Assembly (NCBI GenBank): GCA_020636505.1
Contig: JACJXR010000001.1
Location: 1-64,000 of the forward strand
Source: Chitinophagales bacterium
GTDB lineage: Bacteria > Bacteroidota > Bacteroidia > Chitinophagales > Chitinophagaceae
Length of the DNA stretch: 64,000 nucleotides
Reading direction: 5' to 3'
A program made the position numbers and the translations under genes. Below, piece after piece: positions 24,898 through 34,398 of this stretch. The notes under the pieces were generated by a model. That model was not told the origin of the DNA. It worked only from the letters and a program-made list of their open reading frames with translations, and did not search any database. Position 1 is the first letter of the stretch; every line of letters begins with the position of its first letter.

Positions 24898-25878
24898 ATG
24901 AGCACGATCAAGAAAATAGGTGTCATGACCTCGGGCGGAGACAGTCCCGGAATGAATGCGGCCGTAAGAGCCGTGGTACGCACAGCCATTTACAACGGAT
25001 TGGAAGTATACGGTATCCGACGTGGATACGACGGCATGATACATGGCGATATCTTCCGAATGGAAGCACATGATGTATCCAACATCATACAGCGTGGAGG
25101 CACTATACTTAAAACAGCCCGCAGCAAAGAGTTCATGACGGAAGAAGGTCGTAAAGCAGCTTACGATCAGTTGAAGAAGCATGGCATAGAAGCGTTGGTG
25201 ATGATTGGTGGCGACGGAACATTTCGCGGTGCTGTGGCGTTCTTCAAACAATACGACATTCCCGCCATCGGTTTACCCGGTACAATTGACAAAGACCTTT
25301 CAGGCACAGATTTCACAATCGGATTTGATACGGCTGTAAACACAGCAGTTGAAGCCATCGACAAAATACGAGATACAGCAGAGTCGCACGACAGACTGTT
25401 TATTGTAGAGGTGATGGGACGTGATGCAGGATACATTGCATTGAACAGCGGTATATCCTGTGGTGCGGAAGATATACTCATCCCGGAAACAGTTACACGC
25501 ATCAATGAAGTATTGGACCGAATTGAAAGCGACGAACATCGTAAAAAAACGGTACACATACTTGTGGTGGCAGAAGGTGACGACTTCGGCGGCGCAAAAG
25601 AAGTGGATGAGAAAATACGCGAACGTTTTCCCGAGTTGAGCAGCCGTATATGCATACTCGGTCATATACAACGCGGTGGCAGCCCAACATATGCGGACAG
25701 AGTACTTGCCAGCAGATTGGGACATGCAGCTGTGATAGCATTGATGGAAGGCAAAACACAAGTGATGTCGGGCATACAAAACGGACAAGTCACATTCACA
25801 CCGTTTGAAGGAGTAGTAAAACAAAACACACCCATCAGCGAGGACATGCTGAACATGATTAGGACATTATCAATATAA
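24898..25878 (+). CDS. pfkA: 6-phosphofructokinase, ATP-dependent
   Basis: The glycolytic enzyme making fructose-1,6-bisphosphate. The 326-aa length is that of bacterial PfkA. Visible motifs are TSGGDSPGMNAAVRAVVR at the N-terminus, GGDGTFRGA (the GGDGT form predicts ATP rather than PPi), catalytic PGTIDKDLSGTD, and VEVMGRDAGYIAL. Its stop codon overlaps the start of the next gene (TAATG), so the two are translationally coupled. Confidence 0.96.
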   Translation: MSTIKKIGVMTSGGDSPGMNAAVRAVVRTAIYNGLEVYGIRRGYDGMIHGDIFRMEAHDVSNIIQRGGTILKTARSKEFMTEEGRKAAYDQLKKHGIEALVMIGGDGTFRGAVAFFKQYDIPAIGLPGTIDKDLSGTDFTIGFDTAVNTAVEAIDKIRDTAESHDRLFIVEVMGRDAGYIALNSGISCGAEDILIPETVTRINEVLDRIESDEHRKKTVHILVVAEGDDFGGAKEVDEKIRERFPELSSRICILGHIQRGGSPTYADRVLASRLGHAAVIALMEGKTQVMSGIQNGQVTFTPFEGVVKQNTPISEDMLNMIRTLSI

Positions 25879-26876
25879 TGAGAAGAATTTACCTATTTGG
25901 AATACTCTTGTTGGCGCTTAGCAGTTGTGCCGCACAACAATCCAAACAAAACACGAGGTACACTATTGCTTTTTACAACGTCGAAAATCTCTTTGACACA
26001 AAAGACGACCCTAAAACATTCGACGAAGAGTTTACACCAAAAGGAGCATATCGTTATACGGAAAAAGTATACTCCGAAAAATCAAACAACATAGCCACCA
26101 TCATCAACAAGCTCAACGGCAATAATCCACCCGTACTCATAGGACTTGCGGAAATAGAGAACAAGAATGTGCTGAAAGACTTGACGAACAATCCTCTGTT
26201 AAAAAAACACGGATACAAATACATTACCTACGACGGACACGACCCAAGAGGAATTGACAACGCATTGCTCTATCGTTCATCATATTTCAAGGTGTTGAGC
26301 AGCAGAGCCATTGCCATAAAAAAGATAGGCACTCGCGATATACTTTATGTAACAGGCATACTCGGTGGCGACACAGTACATGTACTCGTCAATCACTGGC
26401 CGTCAAGGAGAGAAGGCATAAAACAATCCGACCCTAAACGCGCGACTGTAGCTAACGCCAACAAACGCATGGTTGATTCACTTTTCAAAATCAATGCTGA
26501 CACCAAGATCATCATCATGGGCGATATGAACGACAACCCCACCGACGAAAGCATAACACAAGTATTGAAGGCATCACCAAACAGCGACCTTAAAAAGCAT
26601 GGATACCTTTACAATCCCTGGGTAAGCATTTATAAATCAGGGAAAGGCACTTCGGTATACCACAAACAATGGGACCATTTCGACCAGATAATCATTTCAG
26701 AAGCATTCCTTCACGACAAAAAATTACACTTCCGAAAAGCAGAAATATTCGATGCAGCATTCATCCGAAACGAAGGGCATGGCGATGATGCATATCCCAA
26801 ACGTTCATTCCGTGGCAAACAATGGAACCATGGCTATAGCGACCATCTACCGGTAATGATACATCTCGGAAATTGA
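25878..26876 (+). CDS. Endonuclease/exonuclease/phosphatase family lipoprotein
   Basis: The 332-aa protein begins with a lipoprotein signal (LLALSSCAAQQ). It carries the EEP fold signatures: YTIAFYNVENLFDTKDDP, GLAEIENKNV (catalytic Glu), NHWPSRREG, GDMNDNP and SDHLPVMI with the final catalytic His. Substrates may be nucleic acid, phospholipid or sugar phosphates. It overlaps the pfkA stop by one base. Confidence 0.9.
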   Translation: MRRIYLFGILLLALSSCAAQQSKQNTRYTIAFYNVENLFDTKDDPKTFDEEFTPKGAYRYTEKVYSEKSNNIATIINKLNGNNPPVLIGLAEIENKNVLKDLTNNPLLKKHGYKYITYDGHDPRGIDNALLYRSSYFKVLSSRAIAIKKIGTRDILYVTGILGGDTVHVLVNHWPSRREGIKQSDPKRATVANANKRMVDSLFKINADTKIIIMGDMNDNPTDESITQVLKASPNSDLKKHGYLYNPWVSIYKSGKGTSVYHKQWDHFDQIIISEAFLHDKKLHFRKAEIFDAAFIRNEGHGDDAYPKRSFRGKQWNHGYSDHLPVMIHLGN

Positions 26877-26878
26877 CC

Positions 26879-29800
26879 TTAGCTGAATAAGAATGTAATA
26901 TCCTCTTTGGTAAGTTTCTTAAGGAATGCGTTGTCTTCGGATACAAGGTCGCTGGCAAGTGCACGTTTACGCTCTTGCAATTGCAACATCTTCTCTTCAA
27001 TGGTATCCTTACATATAAGGCGGTAAGCGAAAATGTTTTTCGTTTGCCCGATACGGTGCGTACGGTCAATGGCTTGTTGCTCAACAGCAGGGTTCCACCA
27101 TGGATCTACTATATACACATAATCGGCGGCGGTCAAGTTAAGACCTATACCACCCGCTTTAAGCGAAATGAGGAACACACGACAATCATCATTCTGTTGG
27201 AATTTCTGTATCTCTTGCTCACGCTGTGTTGCGGTGGTACTACCATCAAAGTAAGCGAACGGTATATTCTGCTTCTCCAACTCTTCGCGTATCAACCCTA
27301 GCATGCCTAAGAACTGCGAGAACACAAGTGCTTTGTGCTTGCCGACATTCTCGGTTATCTCCCTTGCCAATTCGTCCAACTTAACGGAATGATTGGCCAA
27401 CTTTTCTTCTTCGTTGAGTATGGCGGGTGAATCACATATCTGCCTAAGCTTGGTAAGCCCTTGCAAGATGTGCATCTGCGAACGTTCTATACCCTTCTCT
27501 TCTATCATACCCAATATCTGCGACTTGTAGATGTTCCTGTACGAGTCGTAGATCTTTCTTTGCTCGTTGCCCATTTCGCAGACAAGCAATGTTTCTGTTT
27601 TTTCAGGCAAGTCTTTAGCCACCTGTTCTTTCGTCCTGCGAAGGATATATGGATAAGTTAGCTTTCTAAGTTGCTGTACTATTTCGCGTTCTTGAAACTT
27701 ATCGATCGGTGTGGCAAACTCATTCATGAAGAATTCACGACTGCCCAATATACCCGGGTTCAAGAAGTTAAGCTGTGCATACAGGTCGAACGTGTTGTTC
27801 TGCACAGGAGTACCGCTGAGTGCCACTCTGTTCTTGGCATTCAGCAACAACGCCGCTTTGGCAACCTGTGCTTGCGGGTTTTTTATAGATTGCGATTCAT
27901 CAAGCAATGCGTAGTCAAAAGGTATTTCCTTTATCATCTTGATGTCGCTACGCATCGTTCCGTATGTCGTGATGATGACATCATATGGGTCGAATTCTTG
28001 AAGGTCCGACGCACGCTTGGGCCCATGATGTATATGATAGGTCAACTGCGGTGCGAACTTCTTTATTTCATTTTCCCAGTTGTATATAAGTGTTGTAGGG
28101 CATGCCACGAAAAACTTCGCATTGGGATTACTGTCCTTATAGTGAAGAAAAAGCGCTAACGCCTGTACCGTCTTACCCAAACCCATATCATCAGCAAGGA
28201 TACCGCCCAAGCCTGTTTCCTTTAAGAAAACCAACCAACGGAAACCTGATAATTGATATGGCCTGAGGTTTGCTTTCAAACCCATAGGAGCCTGCAATTC
28301 ATCAAAACTGTCGTACTTGTTGTCGATGATATTCTCCAGACGCTCTTTCTTACGCTCCAGTTCCTCTATCATCGCATCCTCGTCGAGGTCTTGAAGCATT
28401 TCGTCCAACACGCTGAAGTGAAACTTCTTCAACCTCAACTTACCGGACTTCTCTTCACCCATCTTTATGAGCAAAGCATATTTCTTCAACCATTCGTCCG
28501 GCAACAAACCTATTGAACCGTCTCCCAGCTTGATGAAGTTTTGCTTTTGTGTCAGTGCGCGCTTCACTTGGGCTATGGTTACCGACTGGTCTCCGAAAAC
28601 CACATCCACCGAAGTATCGAACCAATCGATACCACTGGTAACGTGCAAACGTGTTTCCGGCTTATTGGTATTGATGCGTAGGTTTTTCAAAGATTCAAAA
28701 CCATGCAACTCCACATTCCATTCCTTCATCTCTTCCATAAATCGGAAGAACCAGTTTTGAGCTAGGACCGCACCCGAAACTATGAAGAAGAAATGCTCCT
28801 TCAGATTCTGGTGCATATCTGTATGCAGGTTGCGCAACAGTGTTATGAAGTCTTGCTCTGCTTCCTCATTACGCTGAATGATCTTTACAACACCATCCTT
28901 AGGCTCTATCACATCGCCGAAGAAGCCCCACTTTATTTCTACACCTCCATACAAAAATGCAGGCTTCATTACCAACTTCTGTTCACGTTCTTGCAAGTAC
29001 AACCTGTACTTAGGCTTGGCACTGCTTACACGCTCTATTATTTCCTCTGAGAAGTTAACATGAACCATTTGGCTCCACTTCATCAGCTTCTCTCTTAAGA
29101 AGTCATCCCAATCATCCACACTCACATCTATCTTACCATCCGGCAAAAACTCTTCAAACAATCTCAACTCATTGAGGTTGCCGAGTGCATACAATTTAAA
29201 GTCGTGCTGAAGAATGGCGTTGTTCAATACCTCCACATCTTCAAAAGGATGGTATGTATCGTCTATATTCCAAGACAACTCCACTGCATATCCATCCTTC
29301 TTCTTGTTCACGCTCAACTGCGGATGAGCTTTCTTGCCTGTAAATTCAACCGCCTCTATTGTTTTGGATGAGATACCGCGTTTATCATTACTGGTAAAGC
29401 ACAATGGGTGATGCGAGTACCTGTCCAACAGTTTTTGGTACTTAGGCAAAAGATATTCCCACAGTTGGTCTTTCACATCTTCCGCAGGCATTTCTTTCAA
29501 TACCTCTTTATAGTCATCGTAGAACTCACCGAACGGCAGGTTCTTCTTCAAGTACTTTAATATCTCAACAGGATGAAACTTTCTGGCAATAGGCACCAAC
29601 TCACGTTCATCAGCTCTGAACTTATGTGCATTGATGTATTGTTGCAAGTCAAGATGGTCTACACCATTGGGGTAGCCCTGTTCTCTGTCATCCGTGATAC
29701 CGCTTACCAATGCCACATTCAAAAACGGATACCAACCCGTGTTTCTGTCCAACACGATACCCAAACGTGGTTCTTCCTTCTGTGGCAAAGTTTCCGTCTC

Positions 29801-30640
29801 TGCAGCAATAAGTTCTTCTTCTTGCTTCACCGGAAGATTGGCGGGAGAACTTACCTTTTTGATGCTGGGGTCTAACACTCTTAAGAATGGTTTACCGTTA
29901 TCGTAGGTGAATTCAAACTTACCGGTCAGGTCGTCGTCCAAACTGTAACCATACAGCCCCAACAATTTGTTCTTCTGTTGGTCCCAGTCTTGTAGGTTCT
30001 GGAAGTATTGATGACCGTAAGCGTTCAGTATTTGCAAAAAGAGTGTCGCCTTGTGTACACATATCGGATACTCCTGCTCATCACATCCACACGACGTATC
30101 AAAGTATCTCTCTTCGTTTCTGCGAATGATGACCTTATATGTTTCATCTCCGTCAGGCACTTCCGCCTTTACTCGGTCGTTCTTCTTTTCGGTGATGATG
30201 GCTGAGGTTTTGGTAGCCCACTGTTCTGCCTCTTCCATTATTTCGTTGGAGGTGAACACACGCAACATCTGCATGTTCACTTGCCTCATACGAATGACCG
30301 TATGCTTCTGATCGTACTTGATATCCGCATTCTCAAAAAATCCGCTTTGCAACAAGTCGTTCAATTGAAACAATGCCGCCACTTCGTGCCTGCATATTTC
30401 ACCAAGGTTGTATGGGCATTGGCAGCGTACGGAAATGTGCTCTGTACTTACATACTTATTAACGGTAACAGTATAGTAGTTCTGGTAAATATCATTACGC
30501 ACACGAAAACGCACCTGCTCCAGCAAGTGGTCTACATCTAAAAGTTGTACGCCAGAGGTGAAAAAGATCCTCTTTCCCCTACGGATAACTTCTTCTGTTC
30601 CATGATTGTATACGTGTCTCAGTAAAGGTGGTAATGACAT
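26879..30640 (-). CDS. SNF2-family helicase with two SWIM zinc fingers
   Basis: The 1253-aa protein has an N-terminal region with two CxCx(n)CxH SWIM motifs (Cys73/75/83 with His85, and Cys184/186/194 with His196). A long middle of unknown fold follows. The C-terminal SNF2 motor (about 800-1250) has GGILADDMGLGKTVQALAL, a DESQ box in place of DEAH, LSGTPVQNNTFDLYAQLNFL, and motif VI DRTHRIGQTKNIFAYRLI. It is probably a DNA translocase that remodels protein-DNA complexes. Monocistronic, converging on the EEP gene with 2 bases between stops. Confidence 0.93.
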   Translation of the reverse strand: MSLPPLLRHVYNHGTEEVIRRGKRIFFTSGVQLLDVDHLLEQVRFRVRNDIYQNYYTVTVNKYVSTEHISVRCQCPYNLGEICRHEVAALFQLNDLLQSGFFENADIKYDQKHTVIRMRQVNMQMLRVFTSNEIMEEAEQWATKTSAIITEKKNDRVKAEVPDGDETYKVIIRRNEERYFDTSCGCDEQEYPICVHKATLFLQILNAYGHQYFQNLQDWDQQKNKLLGLYGYSLDDDLTGKFEFTYDNGKPFLRVLDPSIKKVSSPANLPVKQEEELIAAETETLPQKEEPRLGIVLDRNTGWYPFLNVALVSGITDDREQGYPNGVDHLDLQQYINAHKFRADERELVPIARKFHPVEILKYLKKNLPFGEFYDDYKEVLKEMPAEDVKDQLWEYLLPKYQKLLDRYSHHPLCFTSNDKRGISSKTIEAVEFTGKKAHPQLSVNKKKDGYAVELSWNIDDTYHPFEDVEVLNNAILQHDFKLYALGNLNELRLFEEFLPDGKIDVSVDDWDDFLREKLMKWSQMVHVNFSEEIIERVSSAKPKYRLYLQEREQKLVMKPAFLYGGVEIKWGFFGDVIEPKDGVVKIIQRNEEAEQDFITLLRNLHTDMHQNLKEHFFFIVSGAVLAQNWFFRFMEEMKEWNVELHGFESLKNLRINTNKPETRLHVTSGIDWFDTSVDVVFGDQSVTIAQVKRALTQKQNFIKLGDGSIGLLPDEWLKKYALLIKMGEEKSGKLRLKKFHFSVLDEMLQDLDEDAMIEELERKKERLENIIDNKYDSFDELQAPMGLKANLRPYQLSGFRWLVFLKETGLGGILADDMGLGKTVQALALFLHYKDSNPNAKFFVACPTTLIYNWENEIKKFAPQLTYHIHHGPKRASDLQEFDPYDVIITTYGTMRSDIKMIKEIPFDYALLDESQSIKNPQAQVAKAALLLNAKNRVALSGTPVQNNTFDLYAQLNFLNPGILGSREFFMNEFATPIDKFQEREIVQQLRKLTYPYILRRTKEQVAKDLPEKTETLLVCEMGNEQRKIYDSYRNIYKSQILGMIEEKGIERSQMHILQGLTKLRQICDSPAILNEEEKLANHSVKLDELAREITENVGKHKALVFSQFLGMLGLIREELEKQNIPFAYFDGSTTATQREQEIQKFQQNDDCRVFLISLKAGGIGLNLTAADYVYIVDPWWNPAVEQQAIDRTHRIGQTKNIFAYRLICKDTIEEKMLQLQERKRALASDLVSEDNAFLKKLTKEDITFLFS

Positions 30641-30735
30641 TTAATGCGGCTCCGTTTTCAAAAAAGCAACATCAAATATACTGAAAATAACCCGGAGGTC
30701 CGGCAAAAGGAGCAATTAAATAAGTGTTAACGAGA

Positions 30736-32172
30736 CTATATAAATATCTTGAATATATAGTACACCAGCGCAGCCATCAATGCACTTACCGGTATTGTAA
30801 GTATCCAAGCCCACAGTAGGTTAAGCGTTACACCCCAACGTACAGCAGACAAACGCTTGGTTGCACCCACACCTATGATGGAACCGGTGATGGTATGTGT
30901 ACTACTTACAGGTATTTTAAGCCCTGCAGTCAAAAACAATGTAATGGCACCTGCAGTTTCCGCTGCCACACCCTCGAAAGGCGTCACCTTGGTGATACGT
31001 GTACCCATTGTTTTGATGATCTTCCAACCACCACTCAATGTACCCAAAGCGATTGCTGTATAACATGCCAACGGAACCCATAAAGGCATTTGGTCAAACG
31101 TACTTATTTGCCCACCCGCTATCAATGCAGCAGTGATGATACCCATAACTTTTTGCGCATCGTTACCACCGTGGCCTATGCTGAACGCCGCTGAAGACAA
31201 AAGCTGCAATCTCTTCAACCATATGGTTGATCTTGCTACGTTCAAGCTGTTCAAAAACATGGTGAAGAAACTCATAACCACCAATACCAAACCCATCAAT
31301 ATCCACTTGAAGTTGTTACCGTAAAATGTAACCAACCACATTCGTGAGCTATAACCTGTATCGTATACTGCATCGAAAGTCTTCACTTCTTCTTTGCGAA
31401 GTACTGTTATGCTCAACTCTTCTCCATTCAAGTGACTGTCAAAGTTCACACTCAAGTCCCTTAGATCATGAATGGCATTCTTATTGATGGCCGTGATAAC
31501 ATCGCCCTTCTTTATACCCATGGCAAAAGTCGGTGAGTTATGACTTATCTTTTTCACTTCCACACCTTCACCTACAAATTCTTTGTTTGGCGATATCCCC
31601 AACAGATGTGTAGTGTCGCGCTCCAACACACTGGACAATATCATTATTACCATCGCAATGACTGAAACAGCCAATATCATCGGCAAAGGTCCTTTTCTGA
31701 ATGCGTTGATAAACCATAGTGAAATGATAAACGCTATGATCATACCCACCATTGGGGCCACTACAATGAATATTACTGTTTTGATCACCGGGTCTGGGTT
31801 GATAGCGTTAAAGCCTGCATGTGCTATGGCAGCACCTGTAAACCCACCTATCAATGTATGTGAAGAACTGGATGGTATACCGAACCACCATGTAAGCAAG
31901 TTCCATGTGATGGCGGCAAGCAAACCGGATATGATCACAGGTAATGTAATAAACTCCTCTACCACTGTTTTGGCAATGGTATTTGCCACACCATGGTCTT
32001 TGAATATGAAAAAAGCAACAAAGTTGAAGAACGCCGCCCATAGAACAGCCTGAAACGGAGTAAGCACTTTGGTCGATACAACAGTCGCTATGGAGTTGGC
32101 TGCATCATGAAACCCGTTGATATAATCGAATATAAGGGCGAGTGCTATGATTACTATCAGAAATACTGTCAT
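30736..32172 (-). CDS. PiT-family phosphate transporter with inserted PDZ domain
   Basis: The 478-aa protein has PiT signatures at both ends: N-terminal FDYINGFHDAANSIATVVST (about 15-34) and C-terminal SIGHGGNDAQKVMGI (331-345). Between membrane helices, residues about 202-270 form a PDZ-like domain: GVEVKKISHNSPTFAMGIKK, GDVITAINKNAIHDLRDL and GEELSITVLRKEEVKTFDAV. That is the usual binding-groove, GDVI and final-strand order. PiT carries phosphate with protons or metal ions; the PDZ insertion is not part of the classical family. The DUF47 partner gene is 21 bases upstream. Confidence 0.92.
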   Translation of the reverse strand: MTVFLIVIIALALIFDYINGFHDAANSIATVVSTKVLTPFQAVLWAAFFNFVAFFIFKDHGVANTIAKTVVEEFITLPVIISGLLAAITWNLLTWWFGIPSSSSHTLIGGFTGAAIAHAGFNAINPDPVIKTVIFIVVAPMVGMIIAFIISLWFINAFRKGPLPMILAVSVIAMVIMILSSVLERDTTHLLGISPNKEFVGEGVEVKKISHNSPTFAMGIKKGDVITAINKNAIHDLRDLSVNFDSHLNGEELSITVLRKEEVKTFDAVYDTGYSSRMWLVTFYGNNFKWILMGLVLVVMSFFTMFLNSLNVARSTIWLKRLQLLSSAAFSIGHGGNDAQKVMGIITAALIAGGQISTFDQMPLWVPLACYTAIALGTLSGGWKIIKTMGTRITKVTPFEGVAAETAGAITLFLTAGLKIPVSSTHTITGSIIGVGATKRLSAVRWGVTLNLLWAWILTIPVSALMAALVYYIFKIFI

Positions 32173-32193
32173 GATATCGTTCTTCTGAGCTTA

Positions 32194-32841
32194 TTATGCG
32201 TATTTAATGATTATCGACTCGATAACGTTTGCTGCATCTTCACATTTGTCCGTCACCAATTCCAACATCTGGTACAGATCTTTCTTCTTGATGATCTCAA
32301 CAGGCTCTATTTTAGAGGAGAACAACTCCATCATTCCTTTATCCAAAAGGTCGTCACCTTCATTCTCCAAACTGTTCACATTCACACACACTTCGGTCAC
32401 TGCTCGTAGGTCGCGCATATTACGCAGTTCGTTCACACCTGTATTCAACAACTTCACTGCATCGTGAATGATTCTAGCAAAACCCACCGTTATGGTGTCT
32501 ATCTCGCTCATGTTGTAGTTGATCATCCTTTTGGCACTACCCCACATAAAGTCTGCAATGTCATCCAATGCTGTAGCCAAATAGTGGATATCCTCCCTGT
32601 CGAAAGGTGTGATGAAGTTTCTTCCCAACTCAACGAATATCTTATGAGTAACTATATCGTTCTTATGCTCCCATTCCTCCAAAGATTTCAGTAATTCCAC
32701 ACGCTTACTTACATCTTCTTCTTTAACAGCCTTGATAAACAAGTCTGACATGTTAGACAAGTTGGTAGCCACTTCTTCAAACAGGCTATAAAAGACCTTG
32801 TCTTTCGGCATGAAAATCTTTACGATTGAACCTAAACCCAT
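32194..32841 (-). CDS. DUF47 (PhoU-like) partner of the PiT transporter
   Basis: The 215-aa all-helical protein has the DUF47 layout: DKVFYSLFEEVATNLSNMSD at the start, paired E/D-rich motifs (EWEHKNDIVTHKIF, NSLENEGDDLLDKGM) that bind metal clusters in PhoU-like proteins, and DREDIHYLATALDDIADFM. It regulates or supports the adjacent PiT transporter. A -7 element lies at 32863-32870. Confidence 0.93.
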   Translation of the reverse strand: MGLGSIVKIFMPKDKVFYSLFEEVATNLSNMSDLFIKAVKEEDVSKRVELLKSLEEWEHKNDIVTHKIFVELGRNFITPFDREDIHYLATALDDIADFMWGSAKRMINYNMSEIDTITVGFARIIHDAVKLLNTGVNELRNMRDLRAVTEVCVNVNSLENEGDDLLDKGMMELFSSKIEPVEIIKKKDLYQMLELVTDKCEDAANVIESIIIKYA

Positions 32842-32862
32842 AATTGTTGGTATTTAACGCGG

Positions 32863-32870
32863 CAAAAGTA
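32863..32870 (-). promoter_or_regulatory. TAnnTTTG promoter element of the DUF47-PiT operon
   Basis: Minus-strand TACTTTTG, 21 bases upstream of the DUF47 ATG. It indicates that DUF47-PiT can be transcribed independently of the porin gene upstream. Confidence 0.5.
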
Positions 32871-32995
32871 TCTTACTTATTCAGTGACTGAAAACCGATA
32901 ACAGAAACTTAATAATTTCATAACCTGTCTTCATTCAGATTTAAAAGCTCCTACTAAAAACCACTTGTTTACAAAACTTGTTTTTTTATTATGTA

Positions 32996-34249
32996 TTATC
33001 TGAAGTTAAGCTGTGCTTGAATTCTCAACAAATTACCCTGTTGAAAATTGTTGCGCAATATGAAATCTTCATACTTCCTTGATGATATGGTGTACATCAC
33101 CACCAATTCAAACTCTTTTACAGGCAGCCACTCTATACCCAATTCCAACTCATTTACTTTGTAGCTGCGTGCATCTTTCTCATGCTTTTTACCACCCTCG
33201 TAGTACTGTATCCTTGTAAAAGGATATATCAGCATGTTTTTCGCCTTTATCATATAGCTTAGCGTAGCATATCCACCCGTCAGGCTTTTTACTTCTATAC
33301 TGTCTGTCGCTTTATTGAATTCCGGACCACGTCCGATGTTATACTCCGCTTGAATACCAAATGGTTGTGGGTATAGTACGAAGCTTCCCGCTACACGCTG
33401 GTCCAAATAGTTCAAGTCTTGCTTGTACTTTACTCCTTTGCTCAGGTTACCTGTCGGTATTTCGTACATACCTGTATATGCTTGTATACCCGGCTCGATT
33501 ATTTGCGAACCTATTTGGAATGGATATGAAAGCCTGCTGACTACGTGTGGTGAATTATTTAGCTCCGGACTGTTTGCTGTTTGTCCGTTAAATACTCCAA
33601 ACCCAAATACACCATAATCGCCTGAGCCTTTAAGACCTGTTCTGTTGAACATACTGAACATGGACCTTACTTTGGCAGGCGCCCAATAGAACATTACACC
33701 TGCATCACGCTCGTTTTTCAAAGCACTGTTTGTTCCGTCTGCCCTGTCCAATGGAAGACGATTTGAGCTTGATTGCATATTTTCAAATCCATAAGGGATT
33801 TTACTCTGCCCTATCCTTACACGAAACTCATTTTTCTTATCCAAACCGACATCAAAGTATGCATCACGGATCTGCCCTATATTCAATGTATTACCTGTAG
33901 AACTGGCAAAATCAGGCTGTATGTAGAAATACACTCTTGGACTTATTTGTCCGAAAAAGATGACACGGACACGTCTCAAGAAAAAGCCTCCACCTTCTCC
34001 CCAGCTCTTATCGCACTGTTCACAACCAAGGTCGGGATTGGTTTCCAACAATCTGTTGTAGCGCAACTGGGCATAACCCCTAATTGCAAATTTTTCGTAC
34101 CAGTTTTTGGGAGCCGAAGCGGGACTTGCATTTCCCCCACTTGTGAAGTTATCCGATATCGGTATTCCTCCATCACGCTCTTGGGCTGTAACCAATCCGG
34201 TTGAAAACAAAAGAACGATTAACGCTGCTAACAAATGACTTTTTTGCAT
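32996..34249 (-). CDS. OprP/OprO-like outer-membrane porin
   Basis: The 417-aa protein (ATG at 34249; a TTG lies one codon earlier) has a signal peptide ending GLVTAQ. A beta-barrel with the phosphate-selective porin O/P pattern follows: RVRVIFFGQISPRVYFYIQP, IRDAYFDVGLDKKNEFRVRI, PYGFENMQSSSNRLPLDRAD, and a terminal strand ending in aromatic/Arg (QAQLNFR). Placed directly upstream of DUF47-PiT, it is a plausible outer-membrane phosphate entry route. Confidence 0.9.
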   Translation of the reverse strand: MQKSHLLAALIVLLFSTGLVTAQERDGGIPISDNFTSGGNASPASAPKNWYEKFAIRGYAQLRYNRLLETNPDLGCEQCDKSWGEGGGFFLRRVRVIFFGQISPRVYFYIQPDFASSTGNTLNIGQIRDAYFDVGLDKKNEFRVRIGQSKIPYGFENMQSSSNRLPLDRADGTNSALKNERDAGVMFYWAPAKVRSMFSMFNRTGLKGSGDYGVFGFGVFNGQTANSPELNNSPHVVSRLSYPFQIGSQIIEPGIQAYTGMYEIPTGNLSKGVKYKQDLNYLDQRVAGSFVLYPQPFGIQAEYNIGRGPEFNKATDSIEVKSLTGGYATLSYMIKAKNMLIYPFTRIQYYEGGKKHEKDARSYKVNELELGIEWLPVKEFELVVMYTISSRKYEDFILRNNFQQGNLLRIQAQLNFR

Positions 34250-34266
34250 CAAGTATTATTTGCGAG

Positions 34267-34274
34267 CAAATGTA
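34267..34274 (-). promoter_or_regulatory. TAnnTTTG promoter element of the porin gene
   Basis: Minus-strand TACATTTG, 17 bases upstream of the porin ATG. Confidence 0.55.
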
Positions 34275-34398
34275 GTTTGTGGGTTGATACTTAACAATAA
34301 CATAACCCAGAGTTAACGATTTGGTAATATTGGGGTAATAGTTTATTAGTAAGCGATAATTCATCTCAACTAATTGTATTCCAATAAATAAAATGAAA

